64,000 nt of DNA from Breoghania sp963678585. Lineage in GTDB: Bacteria; Pseudomonadota; Alphaproteobacteria; Rhizobiales; Stappiaceae. Both the position numbers and the translations under genes were made by a program. Below are positions 7,751 through 14,951 of this stretch, piece by piece. The DNA is taken from contig CAXXGA010000003.1 in assembly GCA_963678585.2 (NCBI GenBank), forward strand, positions 124,001 through 188,000, in the 5' to 3' direction. The notes under the pieces are model-generated. The model was not told where the DNA came from. It was given only the letters and a program-made list of their open reading frames with translations, and searched no databases. How positions within the stretch are numbered: position 1 is the first letter of the stretch; each line of letters begins with the position of its first letter.

Positions 7751-9403
7751 ATGTCGTTTCACGAGTTGTTCCAGGTCCCATATTACCAGCTTCACGAACT
7801 CAACCACGCCGCACTGAGCCCCATGCGGGCGGCGGCCGACGTGACCCGGCTCTATTTTCAGAACCCGCTGAACCCTGCAGCGCATACGCCCGTGGGCCGC
7901 AGCTTCGCGGCTGCCTGCGAGCTGTTCGAACGCGCCACCCGGCGCTATGGCAAGCCCGCCTTCGGCTTTGAGACGGTGACGATCAGCGGCATGCCCGTGG
8001 CGGTGCATGAGGAGGTTGTCTGGCAACGTCCCTTCTGCCGCCTGATCCATTTCCAGCGCGCCCTGACCAAGCCGCGCAACGATCCGAAGCTGCTGATCGT
8101 GGCCCCGCTGTCGGGCCATTACGCCACGCTTTTGCGCGGAACGGTGGAAGCCTTCCTGCCCACCCATGACGTCTATATCACCGACTGGATCGACGCCCGT
8201 CAGGTGCCGCTTTCGGAAGGCCGCTTCGATCTCGACGACTATATCGACTACGTCATCTCCATCCTGCATCGCCTCGGCGGCGACACCCATGTGATGGGCG
8301 TGTGCCAGCCAGCCGTCCCGGTTCTGGCCGCCGTCGCGGTCATGGAGGCCGACGGCGACCCTTACGCTCCCAATTCCATGACGCTGATGGGCGGGCCCAT
8401 CGACACGCGTGAAAGCCCGACGGCCGTCAACGAGATGGCGCTTTCCCATGACATCGACTGGTTCGCCAAGAACGTGATCATGCAGGTGCCGTTTCCCCAC
8501 CCCGGCTTCATGCGCGAAGTCTATCCGGGCTTCTTGCAGCTTTCCGGCTTCATGAGCATGAACCTCGACCGCCATATCATGGCGCATCACGAGTTCTTCA
8601 ATCAGCTCGTATCCGGCGACGGCGACAGCGCGGAAAAGCACCGCGAGTTCTATGACGAATATCTGGCGGTCATGGACCTGACGGCGGAGTTCTATCTCCA
8701 GACGGTGGACACGGTCTTCATCCGCCAGGCGCTGGCCAAGGGCGAAATGATGCATCGCGACCGGCCCGTGGAACCGGCGGCGATCCGCAACACCGCGCTG
8801 ATGACGGTGGAGGGCGAGAAGGACGACATTTCCGGGATCGGCCAAACGAAGGCCGCGCACAGGCTGTGCCCGAACATTCCCGATGAAAAGCGCGTCCATT
8901 ACATGCAGGAAGGCGCGGGCCATTACGGCGTCTTCAACGGCTCGCGCTTCCGCGCCGAAATCGCGCCGCGTATTTCCGACTTCATCCGCTCCAACCGCAG
9001 GCCGGTCGCGGGCGCAACGCCGCAGCCGCCGCAGCCGATGAAGGCGGTCGAGCCCGCGACTGTGCCGGCTCCGGCAAAGGCTCCGGCTTCGGCCCCGGTG
9101 AAGGCGAAAGCCGGAAAGCCGGTGGCGAAGCCCACGCGCGCCAAGCCAAAGGCCGCACCGGAGGCCGACACGGGGCTTTCGGCCATCGCCCTTGCCGCCC
9201 GTGAAGGCGCGGCGGACGATCTCACGCGTATTTCAGGCATCGGGCCGAAGCTCTCCGAAGCGCTCAAGGGCGTCGGGATTCATCATTTCCGGCAGATTGC
9301 GGCCCTGAGTGCGGCACAGCTTGCGGAACTCGACGAAAAGCTCGCCCTGCGCGGTCGCGCAACGCGGGACAAATGGATTGCGCAGGCGAAAAAGCTCGCC
9401 TGA
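7751..9403 (+). CDS. phaZ: Intracellular polyhydroxyalkanoate depolymerase with C-terminal HhH domain
   Basis: Residues 1 to about 415 match the intracellular PhaZ family that mobilises stored PHB/PHA granules. The lipase-like box is VCQPAVP with a probable nucleophile Cys185, typical of this family, and HYGVFNGSRFR marks the C-terminal catalytic histidine region. Uncommonly, the protein continues through an Ala/Pro/Lys linker (about 418-475) into a helix-hairpin-helix module (about 490-550: LTRISGIGPKLSEALKGVG). Similar modules end some rhizobial NuoE and ribosomal L21 proteins. A nucleic-acid or protein docking role is inferred. Shine-Dalgarno AGGAAGGGCG precedes the ATG. Confidence 0.9.
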   Translation: MSFHELFQVPYYQLHELNHAALSPMRAAADVTRLYFQNPLNPAAHTPVGRSFAAACELFERATRRYGKPAFGFETVTISGMPVAVHEEVVWQRPFCRLIHFQRALTKPRNDPKLLIVAPLSGHYATLLRGTVEAFLPTHDVYITDWIDARQVPLSEGRFDLDDYIDYVISILHRLGGDTHVMGVCQPAVPVLAAVAVMEADGDPYAPNSMTLMGGPIDTRESPTAVNEMALSHDIDWFAKNVIMQVPFPHPGFMREVYPGFLQLSGFMSMNLDRHIMAHHEFFNQLVSGDGDSAEKHREFYDEYLAVMDLTAEFYLQTVDTVFIRQALAKGEMMHRDRPVEPAAIRNTALMTVEGEKDDISGIGQTKAAHRLCPNIPDEKRVHYMQEGAGHYGVFNGSRFRAEIAPRISDFIRSNRRPVAGATPQPPQPMKAVEPATVPAPAKAPASAPVKAKAGKPVAKPTRAKPKAAPEADTGLSAIALAAREGAADDLTRISGIGPKLSEALKGVGIHHFRQIAALSAAQLAELDEKLALRGRATRDKWIAQAKKLA

Positions 9404-9552
9404 GCGCGCTTTTCCACACGCCCCGCGTGTGGCGGCTTGCCGCAGTATAACTATTTTTCGAGGCACGCAGCACATGGTGTCGCGGGCTTATCTTCGCCTC
9501 TACCGGCACGAGAACGCAGCAGGATGCCCGTTCTTCCTTAAATCACAGGCAC

Positions 9553-9587
9553 TTGCTCGATACACAATAACATCGTGTATCGAGCAA
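9553..9587. repeat. Perfect 13-bp inverted repeat with 9-base spacer
   Basis: TTGCTCGATACAC (9553-9565) is followed after nine bases by its exact complement GTGTATCGAGCAA (9575-9587). No T-run follows on either strand, so it is not a standard terminator. It could be an operator for a dimeric regulator or a stable hairpin in an RNA. Confidence 0.7.
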
Positions 9588-9719
9588 ACAATTGCGGCAT
9601 CAGGAATGTATACTTCATTTGTAACAAAGTGTTGCTGGGCACATCTGGATTTAACCGGCAACTCTGCTAAATTTGTTCTCAATAAAGGCATATAGAAAGA
9701 CAGCCGAAAAAACTGATCG

Positions 9720-9895
9720 TTTCCCGCGGGCCGGGCGATATCGCCGCCACTCTCCCCCTTTTCCCCCGAGGGGGGCCCCATACGGTCGGACGCTGCCGAT
9801 GCGCGCGCGCTTACGCATTGGCGCCTGACCGACGGGCCGGAAATGACCGGCCTTTCAAGCGAGAGTGGCCTGTCGCGGCCACTCTCGCTTTTCTC
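9720..9895 (+). ncRNA. Candidate structured RNA / attenuator upstream of the metallopeptidase
   Basis: Several stems can be read on the plus strand: GGCGATATCGCC (9734-9745); a long stem closing 9783-9792 on 9822-9831 and 9796-9803 on 9814-9821; GGCCGG/CCGGCC (9835-9852); and a 14-base-pair terminator hairpin (9857-9890). The nine bases GCCACTCTC occur at 9746-9754 and again in the 3' terminator arm (9878-9886), so the upstream copy could pair with 9861-9869 and prevent the terminator. That is attenuator geometry. I do not recognise it as 6S, SRP, tmRNA or a named riboswitch. Confidence 0.4.
9857..9894 (+). terminator. Strong intrinsic terminator
   Basis: A 14-bp perfect stem AAGCGAGAGTGGCC / GGCCACTCTCGCTT (9857-9870 with 9877-9890) with a six-base loop runs into TTTTCTCT on the plus strand. 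It lies 454 bases after the phaZ stop and 180 bases before the metallopeptidase, so it ends either a long phaZ transcript or a separate small RNA. Confidence 0.75.
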
Positions 9896-10072
9896 TGTCG
9901 CAATCCCGGGTTCTTCGGCGGCTCCGGCTCCCCGATCTCTCCGGCATCGCGCTTCGGATCATGAACCTTTCGCAACGGCGCGCTATGCTCTATCGGTTCG
10001 TATCGTGCAAAAGCGCGCCGTTTCCGCTTTCACACCTTGCCTGTTTCACACATCGATACCCCGGACGCCTCG

Positions 10073-10825
10073 ATGCGGTTTTTCTCCTCCGGCAAGACCG
10101 AGCCGGATCACCTGATGCTCGAGATCGACGGCCACCCGGTGCGCGTGGCCGTGCGCCGTCATGCGCGCGCCAGCCGCTACTCGCTGCGTCTTCCAACGGC
10201 GGGCGGCGATCCCGTTCTCACGATCCCCACGCGCGGCAGCTTTCGCACGGCGCAGCAGTTCGCCGAAGACCACCGCGGCTGGCTGGCCGAACGGCTGCGG
10301 AAGGCTCCGCCCGCCCAGCCCTTCGTGGCGGGAAGCGAGGTGCCGCTGCGCGGACTGGTCCACCGCATCGAACACGTGCCGACACCGCGCGGCACGGTGA
10401 AACGGCGGGAGGGGCCGGAAGGCCCGGTGCTCGTTGTGGCGGGAGACGAACCCCATCTGGCACGCAGGCTCACCGATTATCTGAAAAAGGAAGCCCGGGC
10501 GGACCTGAACGAGGCCGTGGAGCGTCATGCGTCCACGCTCGGGCTCAGCCACCCGCGCGCGCGCCAGCCTTCGGGCATCACCATCCGCGACACGCGTTCG
10601 CGCTGGGGTTCATGTACCGCGCAGGGGCGGCTTTCCTTTTCCTGGCGGCTGGTGCTGGCCCCGCCCTTCATCCTCGATTACGTGGCCGCCCATGAGGTCG
10701 CCCATCTTGTGGAGATGAACCACTCGGACCGCTTCTGGGCCGTGACGCAGGATCTCTTCCCCGAAACGGACCACGCGCGCGCATGGCTGCGCCGTCATGG
10801 CGGCGCGCTTCACAGCTACGGCTAG
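10073..10825 (+). CDS. YgjP/SprT-like zinc metallopeptidase (DUF45 family)
   Basis: Predicted cytosolic metalloprotease of 250 residues in the M48-like YgjP family. The zinc motif HEVAH is at residues 207-211, within AAHEVAHLVEMNHSDRFW, and the preceding family signature RDTRSRWGSCTAQGRLSFSWRL is present. The N-terminal half is the usual beta-rich region, with RRHARASRYSLRL. Start set at ATG 10073; an alternative 12 codons upstream is possible. The stop TAG is part of the CTAG target site of the adjoining mobile element. Physiological substrate unknown. Confidence 0.8.
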   Translation: MRFFSSGKTEPDHLMLEIDGHPVRVAVRRHARASRYSLRLPTAGGDPVLTIPTRGSFRTAQQFAEDHRGWLAERLRKAPPAQPFVAGSEVPLRGLVHRIEHVPTPRGTVKRREGPEGPVLVVAGDEPHLARRLTDYLKKEARADLNEAVERHASTLGLSHPRARQPSGITIRDTRSRWGSCTAQGRLSFSWRLVLAPPFILDYVAAHEVAHLVEMNHSDRFWAVTQDLFPETDHARAWLRRHGGALHSYG

Positions 10826-11084
10826 GGTGTGAACTCATAAATGAGATAGGAATGGTTTGGCTGAGCGGTTCGAATGCAAGGCGCAAGCCCACAGGAAACC
10901 ATTCGGTTTGCAAGGGGTTGCAACGCTGCAGTCGGATCGCTCAGCCAAATCCGACAGGACGGCGAAAGAGCTTCGACCTGCCACGTCGAGCCGCTTGAGC
11001 GGGCACAAAGCCCGCTCGGCCCGTCTCTCCTTGCATCTCTTCGCCCTTTCGCCGCCATTCCTGGCTCATTTATGGGTTCACACC
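10826..11084. mobile_element. MITE-like non-autonomous element flanked by CTAG
   Basis: Terminal inverted repeats of 30 bases, 27 identical, begin GGTGTGAAC at 10826-10855 and end at 11055-11084. A 4-base direct repeat CTAG flanks both ends (10822-10825, 11085-11088), consistent with a target duplication. Inside are a second 12-base inverted pair TTTGGCTGAGCG (10856-10867) / CGCTCAGCCAAA (10938-10949) and a hairpin GAGCGGGC-acaaa-GCCCGCTC (10997-11017). No transposase is encoded, so movement would need a related full-length IS elsewhere. CTAG/TNA targets suggest an IS5-group relative, but this is inference. Confidence 0.8.
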
Positions 11085-11314
11085 CTAGGACCGGTCGCGC
11101 CCCGAGCCCCAGGGCTTGGCCGAGATTTTGCTCAAGCTGCCGCAACGGACTCGACACCGCTGCTGTTTCCGGGGAAGTTACTGTAGGATATGGCAATGGA
11201 ATTCATTCCCAGTTGGGGGCAAACTCGACTTCGAATTTCGCTTTAGCATCAAAGAAATCCGCTCATCAAAACCGCTGCGTATGCGTTGACCAGAACGCTC
11301 ATGGGGGACAGGTC
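11085..11314. other. Leader of the three-gene coiled-coil operon
   Basis: Region of 230 bases between the mobile element and the first gene of the trio. It probably contains that operon's promoter; no confident -35/-10 pair was identified. GGGGGACAGGTC just before 11315 gives a good Shine-Dalgarno sequence. Confidence 0.35.
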
Positions 11315-12505
11315 ATGGCTGAAGTCGTCGTAAGTTCCGCTCTTCAATATCTCGAAAAGGCAATGACAACCCTGCGCGACCTCGGTCTCGTGGAAGGCAA
11401 GTCGGAGGAAGCTCCGATTGTCGGGTTGCTTGAGAAGATCTCCGATATCGAACCGGAGAAGATCGCCATCATCACCCGCACGCTGCAACAGATGAGCATC
11501 TTCAACGAGGTGGTGCGCGAGCAGGTGGCCGAAATGTCGATCGGCCAGCGCTACGAGGAAATTTCCGAAGCCTTCGATTCCATCCGCGACGACGCCAAGG
11601 GCATGGTGGACCAGCTTGAGGACGGCAAGATCGACCTCTTCGAGCGCGCCACCAACACGTGGATGAAGATCTCGCGCGGAGACATCGCCTCGCGCTTCGA
11701 CAAGATCAAGGACACCTACCTTGAGGTCTCGCGCGACACCAAGGCCAATATCGAGCGCGAACAGACCATTCTGGAAGCCTATCGCGACTTCCGCGGCGCG
11801 CTGAAACACGGCGAAGTGGCAGCCTTTGAGATTCTGGAAGCCGCCACCGCCCGACTGGACACGGCAAAGGGCGAACTGGCCAAGGCGTCGGATGCGGTCA
11901 GCGCCTTTCCGGAAGGCGGAGAGCTTGCCGAGCGCGCCAAGCTGGAACTGGTGCGCGACGAACATCTGCGCCGGGTCCAGAACGAAGAAGCCCGCTACCA
12001 GATCGCCAAGGATCTCTCCGACAATCTGACCATCAGCTACAACACATCCGACGTGGTGATGGCGCGGTTGATGCAGACGACCAACGCCAAGGAGCGCGTC
12101 TATCAGCAGGCCGTCTCGTTCTTCTCCACCAACGAATCCGTGCTCACCGCGCTGAAGGCATCGTTCACCGGCCTCTTCGGCCTGCACGAGGCAACCCAGA
12201 CGCTGAACGAGATGAAGGAAGGCGTTTCCAAGTCTCTGGAAGTGCTGGCGGAGATCGGCGGCAAGGTGCAGGAGGAGGCGCTGAAGGCAGGCTACGGCCC
12301 GACCATCCGCGCCGATGCGGTGAAGAAGTTGGTCGACAGCGTGGTCAATTTCCAGGTCCGCTCGGTGGAGATCGTAAAGGAAATGCGCGAGCTTTCCACC
12401 AAGAACAGCGCGGAAATCCGCGACGCGGTGGAAGCCGGCAAGAAGCGGCTCGCCCGGCTTGCCAGCGAAGGCGAGGCGCTGCCTCTCGACGGCGAGATCT
12501 TTTAG
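11315..12505 (+). CDS. Uncharacterised alpha-helical coiled-coil protein (trio gene 1)
   Basis: Predicted cytoplasmic protein of 396 residues with no signal peptide or membrane segment. It is almost wholly helical and charged, with long heptad-like stretches (roughly residues 60-130, 135-230 and 320-385), rather like PspA or TelA in general character but without their signature motifs. Similar rhizobial proteins are, to my recollection, labelled only 'cell surface protein', which the sequence here does not support. It is followed 12 bases later by a single-pass membrane protein and then a second coiled-coil protein, so the three are probably one operon. Function unknown; a membrane-associated scaffold is inferred. 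The reading frame extends 147 codons upstream through the mobile element, but the ATG here has the Shine-Dalgarno sequence. Confidence 0.75.
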   Translation: MAEVVVSSALQYLEKAMTTLRDLGLVEGKSEEAPIVGLLEKISDIEPEKIAIITRTLQQMSIFNEVVREQVAEMSIGQRYEEISEAFDSIRDDAKGMVDQLEDGKIDLFERATNTWMKISRGDIASRFDKIKDTYLEVSRDTKANIEREQTILEAYRDFRGALKHGEVAAFEILEAATARLDTAKGELAKASDAVSAFPEGGELAERAKLELVRDEHLRRVQNEEARYQIAKDLSDNLTISYNTSDVVMARLMQTTNAKERVYQQAVSFFSTNESVLTALKASFTGLFGLHEATQTLNEMKEGVSKSLEVLAEIGGKVQEEALKAGYGPTIRADAVKKLVDSVVNFQVRSVEIVKEMRELSTKNSAEIRDAVEAGKKRLARLASEGEALPLDGEIF

Positions 12506-12517
12506 GCGGAAATCACA

Positions 12518-13486
12518 ATGACCACAGCCACTTCAGGGTCTGCATCCGTCCCGTCGGGATCCTCCGGCGGGAAAGGGCAGTCGCTCGACGAGCTCATGCT
12601 GGCCATGGATGTCGTCGACACGTTGCGGCACCACGAGGCCGTCGCGAAACGCGAGATCGCGCAGGACGGCCGCGATGAAGGGCTGAAGGAACGGCTCAGA
12701 AGCCTCTATGAGAGCCAGGGGCTTGAGGTCTCCGACCGCATTCTCGACGAGGGCATCGCGGCGCTGAAAGAGAGCCGCTTCACCTACGAGCCGACGCCGG
12801 CGGGCCTTTCGCGCACGCTGGCGGGGCTCTGGATAAGACGCGGCCGCGTGATGGCGGGGATCGCAACGCTGATCGTGCTGTTCGTCGTCTGGTTCGGCTA
12901 TTCGACGTGGATGTCGCTCTCGCGCGAACAGGCGGCGGAAGCGGCAAGGATCGAATTGGCCGAAACGCTGCCCGCGAACGCGAAAAAGGCCGAAGAGGCC
13001 GCTCTGGCCGAGGCCCGCACCAAGGCCGCGCAGGACCGTGTCCATCAGCTTTACAGGGACGCCACATCGGCAATCGCGCGCTCCGATGCGCCCGCCGCCC
13101 GCGTCGCCGTCACCTCGCTGGAGACGCTGCGCCGGTCCCTCGTCCAGACCTACGAGCTTCGCATCGTCTCGCGACAGGGCGAGCAGAGCGGCGTCTATCG
13201 TATCCCGGACGTCAATTCGGGGGCGCGCAACTACTACCTGATCGTGGAGGCCGTCACGCCGGAGGGAAAGGTGCTCTCCTTCCCCATCCGCAACGAGGAA
13301 ACCAACCGGACGAGCGTGGTTTCCAAGTGGGGCGTGCGCGTTCCGGCCGCCACCTACAACAAAGTGCGCGACGACAAGATGAATGACGGCATCCTTCAGA
13401 ACGACGTTCTGGCGACCAAGCCGCGCGGCGCGCTCGAGCCTGTCTATGACATGCGCGTTTCCGGCGGCGCGATAACGAAGTGGTAG
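12518..13486 (+). CDS. Single-pass membrane protein of unknown function, DUF6384-like (trio gene 2)
   Basis: Protein of 322 residues. A Ser/Gly-rich start and a cytoplasmic helical region (about 20-105, with LDELMLAMDVVDTLRHHE) lead to one transmembrane helix (about 108-131, VMAGIATLIVLFVVWFGYS). An Ala/Glu coiled coil (about 135-210) and a C-terminal beta-rich domain (about 215-322, with SGVYRIPDVNSGARNYYLIV and SKWGVRVP) follow. I associate this layout with the DUF6384 family, from memory only. Its place between two coiled-coil partners suggests it anchors the complex in the membrane. The start has GGCGG upstream and follows gene 1 by 12 bases. Confidence 0.75.
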   Translation: MTTATSGSASVPSGSSGGKGQSLDELMLAMDVVDTLRHHEAVAKREIAQDGRDEGLKERLRSLYESQGLEVSDRILDEGIAALKESRFTYEPTPAGLSRTLAGLWIRRGRVMAGIATLIVLFVVWFGYSTWMSLSREQAAEAARIELAETLPANAKKAEEAALAEARTKAAQDRVHQLYRDATSAIARSDAPAARVAVTSLETLRRSLVQTYELRIVSRQGEQSGVYRIPDVNSGARNYYLIVEAVTPEGKVLSFPIRNEETNRTSVVSKWGVRVPAATYNKVRDDKMNDGILQNDVLATKPRGALEPVYDMRVSGGAITKW

Positions 13487-13493
13487 GCCCGAG

Positions 13494-14912
13494 ATGATCA
13501 GCGTTTTCGAGACGATGAATTCCATTGACCGGGCCGGAGACGATCTCCGCAAGGACGAAGACAATCTCACCCGGATTATCGACGCGGCCACCGCGGAACT
13601 GGCAAAGCTGCAGACCGAAGAGGCCGCGCTCTTCAAGGCGCTGGCCGCTCTCAGGCTCGACGCCATCCAGCAGGATCAGGTCTCGGGTCGGCTGGATGCG
13701 GTGGAGCGCCGGGCACTGGCGGCCATGGAGGAACGGCAGGCAAGGCTCATCGAGCTTGAAGGCGGCCGGGAAATTCTGGCGCGCGATCTGAGGGAAGCGC
13801 GCGAGGCCCGCGCAGAAAGCGAACGCAAGGTTGAAGCGGCGGCGGACGCCATTCAGGACCTTGCGGATGCCACCGAGGACCGGATTTCCGGCGATCTGGC
13901 ATGGCAGGAGCAATCGGCCCGCGTGGCCGGGGCGCAGGCCCGCACCGAAGCCGCGTCCGAAAAGGCGGACCAGTCGGAAGCCGACCGGGACGAGAAATCA
14001 AAGCCCTATCTGGACGATCCGCTCTTCGTCTACCTGTGGGAGCGGGGCTACGGCACGTCGCGCTATGCGGCCGGATCGCTCGTGCGCATGGGCGACGATT
14101 ATGTGGCCCGCGTGGTGCAATACGAGCCCGCACGTCAGAACTATTATGCGCTGACCGAGATCCCCAAGCGCCTGCGCGAACATGCCGACAGGCTGGCGCG
14201 GGAGCTTGCAGACGAAGAAGCGAAGCTGGTTGCGCTGGAGCGCGAGGCGCTTGAAGCGGACGGGATCGGCGACAGGGAAAGCGCGCACGCGGCAGCCGAG
14301 GCCGAGCTGCGCGCCTGCGACGAGCGTATCGCCAAACTTGAGGCGGAGGACCGGGACCTTGAGGCGGAACGGGCGGAGCTTACCGGCGTCAGTCCGGGCT
14401 CGGACCTGTCGGATGCGCTCGACGACCTTGCGGCCTCGCTGAAGCGTCAGGATCTGCAGGATCTCCTGCGCGATGCGCTCGATACCCCGCACAAGGACGA
14501 CGACCAGATCGTGCGCCGCCTTCAGGACATCGAAATCGAGATGGAGGACAAGCAGCGCGAGATAGAGCGCACGCGGCGAACCGCACTGGAAATCGCCCGC
14601 AAGCGTGCGGAACTGGATCGTTCGCGCGAGGAAATCCGCCGTCAGGGCTATGACCGGCAGGGCGGCGGGTTCTCCAACGAACAGCTGATCGGCAACATTC
14701 TCGGCGGGATTCTGGCGGGCGCGCTGTCGTCCCGCGATCTGGGCGATGCCATGCGCAGCGGCTACCGCGGCGGCTCCAAGCGCTCCCGGCGCAAATCGCG
14801 TTCGCGCGGAGGCGGGTTCGGCGGCGGCTTTGGCGGCGGAGGCTTCGGAGGAGGCGGGTTCGGCGGCGGCTCATCGGGCGGCGGCGGGTTCCGCACGGGC
14901 GGCGGCTTCTAA
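13494..14912 (+). CDS. Coiled-coil protein with RS/Gly-rich C-terminal tail (trio gene 3)
   Basis: Protein of 472 residues. Two long antiparallel-type coiled coils (about 15-150 and 225-395) bracket a small globular insert (about 165-220, LFVYLWERGYGTSRYAAGSLVRMGDDY). The C-terminus has a short hydrophobic stretch (IGNILGGILAGALSS, about 400-415), then an Arg/Ser run and an extreme glycine/phenylalanine tail (FGGGFGGGGFGG type repeats, about 438-472). Such tails are found on RNA-binding and on surface or condensate-forming proteins. Neither is proven here. Seven bases separate it from gene 2; the next gene, polA, is convergent. Confidence 0.75.
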   Translation: MISVFETMNSIDRAGDDLRKDEDNLTRIIDAATAELAKLQTEEAALFKALAALRLDAIQQDQVSGRLDAVERRALAAMEERQARLIELEGGREILARDLREAREARAESERKVEAAADAIQDLADATEDRISGDLAWQEQSARVAGAQARTEAASEKADQSEADRDEKSKPYLDDPLFVYLWERGYGTSRYAAGSLVRMGDDYVARVVQYEPARQNYYALTEIPKRLREHADRLARELADEEAKLVALEREALEADGIGDRESAHAAAEAELRACDERIAKLEAEDRDLEAERAELTGVSPGSDLSDALDDLAASLKRQDLQDLLRDALDTPHKDDDQIVRRLQDIEIEMEDKQREIERTRRTALEIARKRAELDRSREEIRRQGYDRQGGGFSNEQLIGNILGGILAGALSSRDLGDAMRSGYRGGSKRSRRKSRSRGGGFGGGFGGGGFGGGGFGGGSSGGGGFRTGGGF

Positions 14913-14951
14913 AGGCCGCCCGCACCATCTTTCACCCGATAAGGGACGCCC

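Larger units (their letters stand above)
9404..10072. other. 669-bp gap between phaZ and the metallopeptidase
   Basis: No credible protein gene. The first part (about 9510-9715) is much more AT-rich than its surroundings and carries a perfect 13-base inverted repeat. The second part (about 9720-9895) is GC-rich and can fold into several stems ending in a terminator. Both are listed separately. From 9896 to 10072 nothing further was recognised. Confidence 0.6.

Noticed and set aside
9309..9781. ORFs of 128 and 93 residues in the gap after phaZ
   Set aside because: One begins antisense-like within phaZ coding sequence, both cross the inverted repeat, and neither resembles a protein family.
10857..10880. 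tRNA-like GGTTCGAATGC inside the mobile element
   Set aside because: No acceptor, D or anticodon stems can be paired around it; it is part of the nested inverted repeats.
10874..11314. 147-residue N-terminal extension of trio gene 1
   Set aside because: It runs through the mobile element and has no Shine-Dalgarno sequence; the ATG at 11315 has one.
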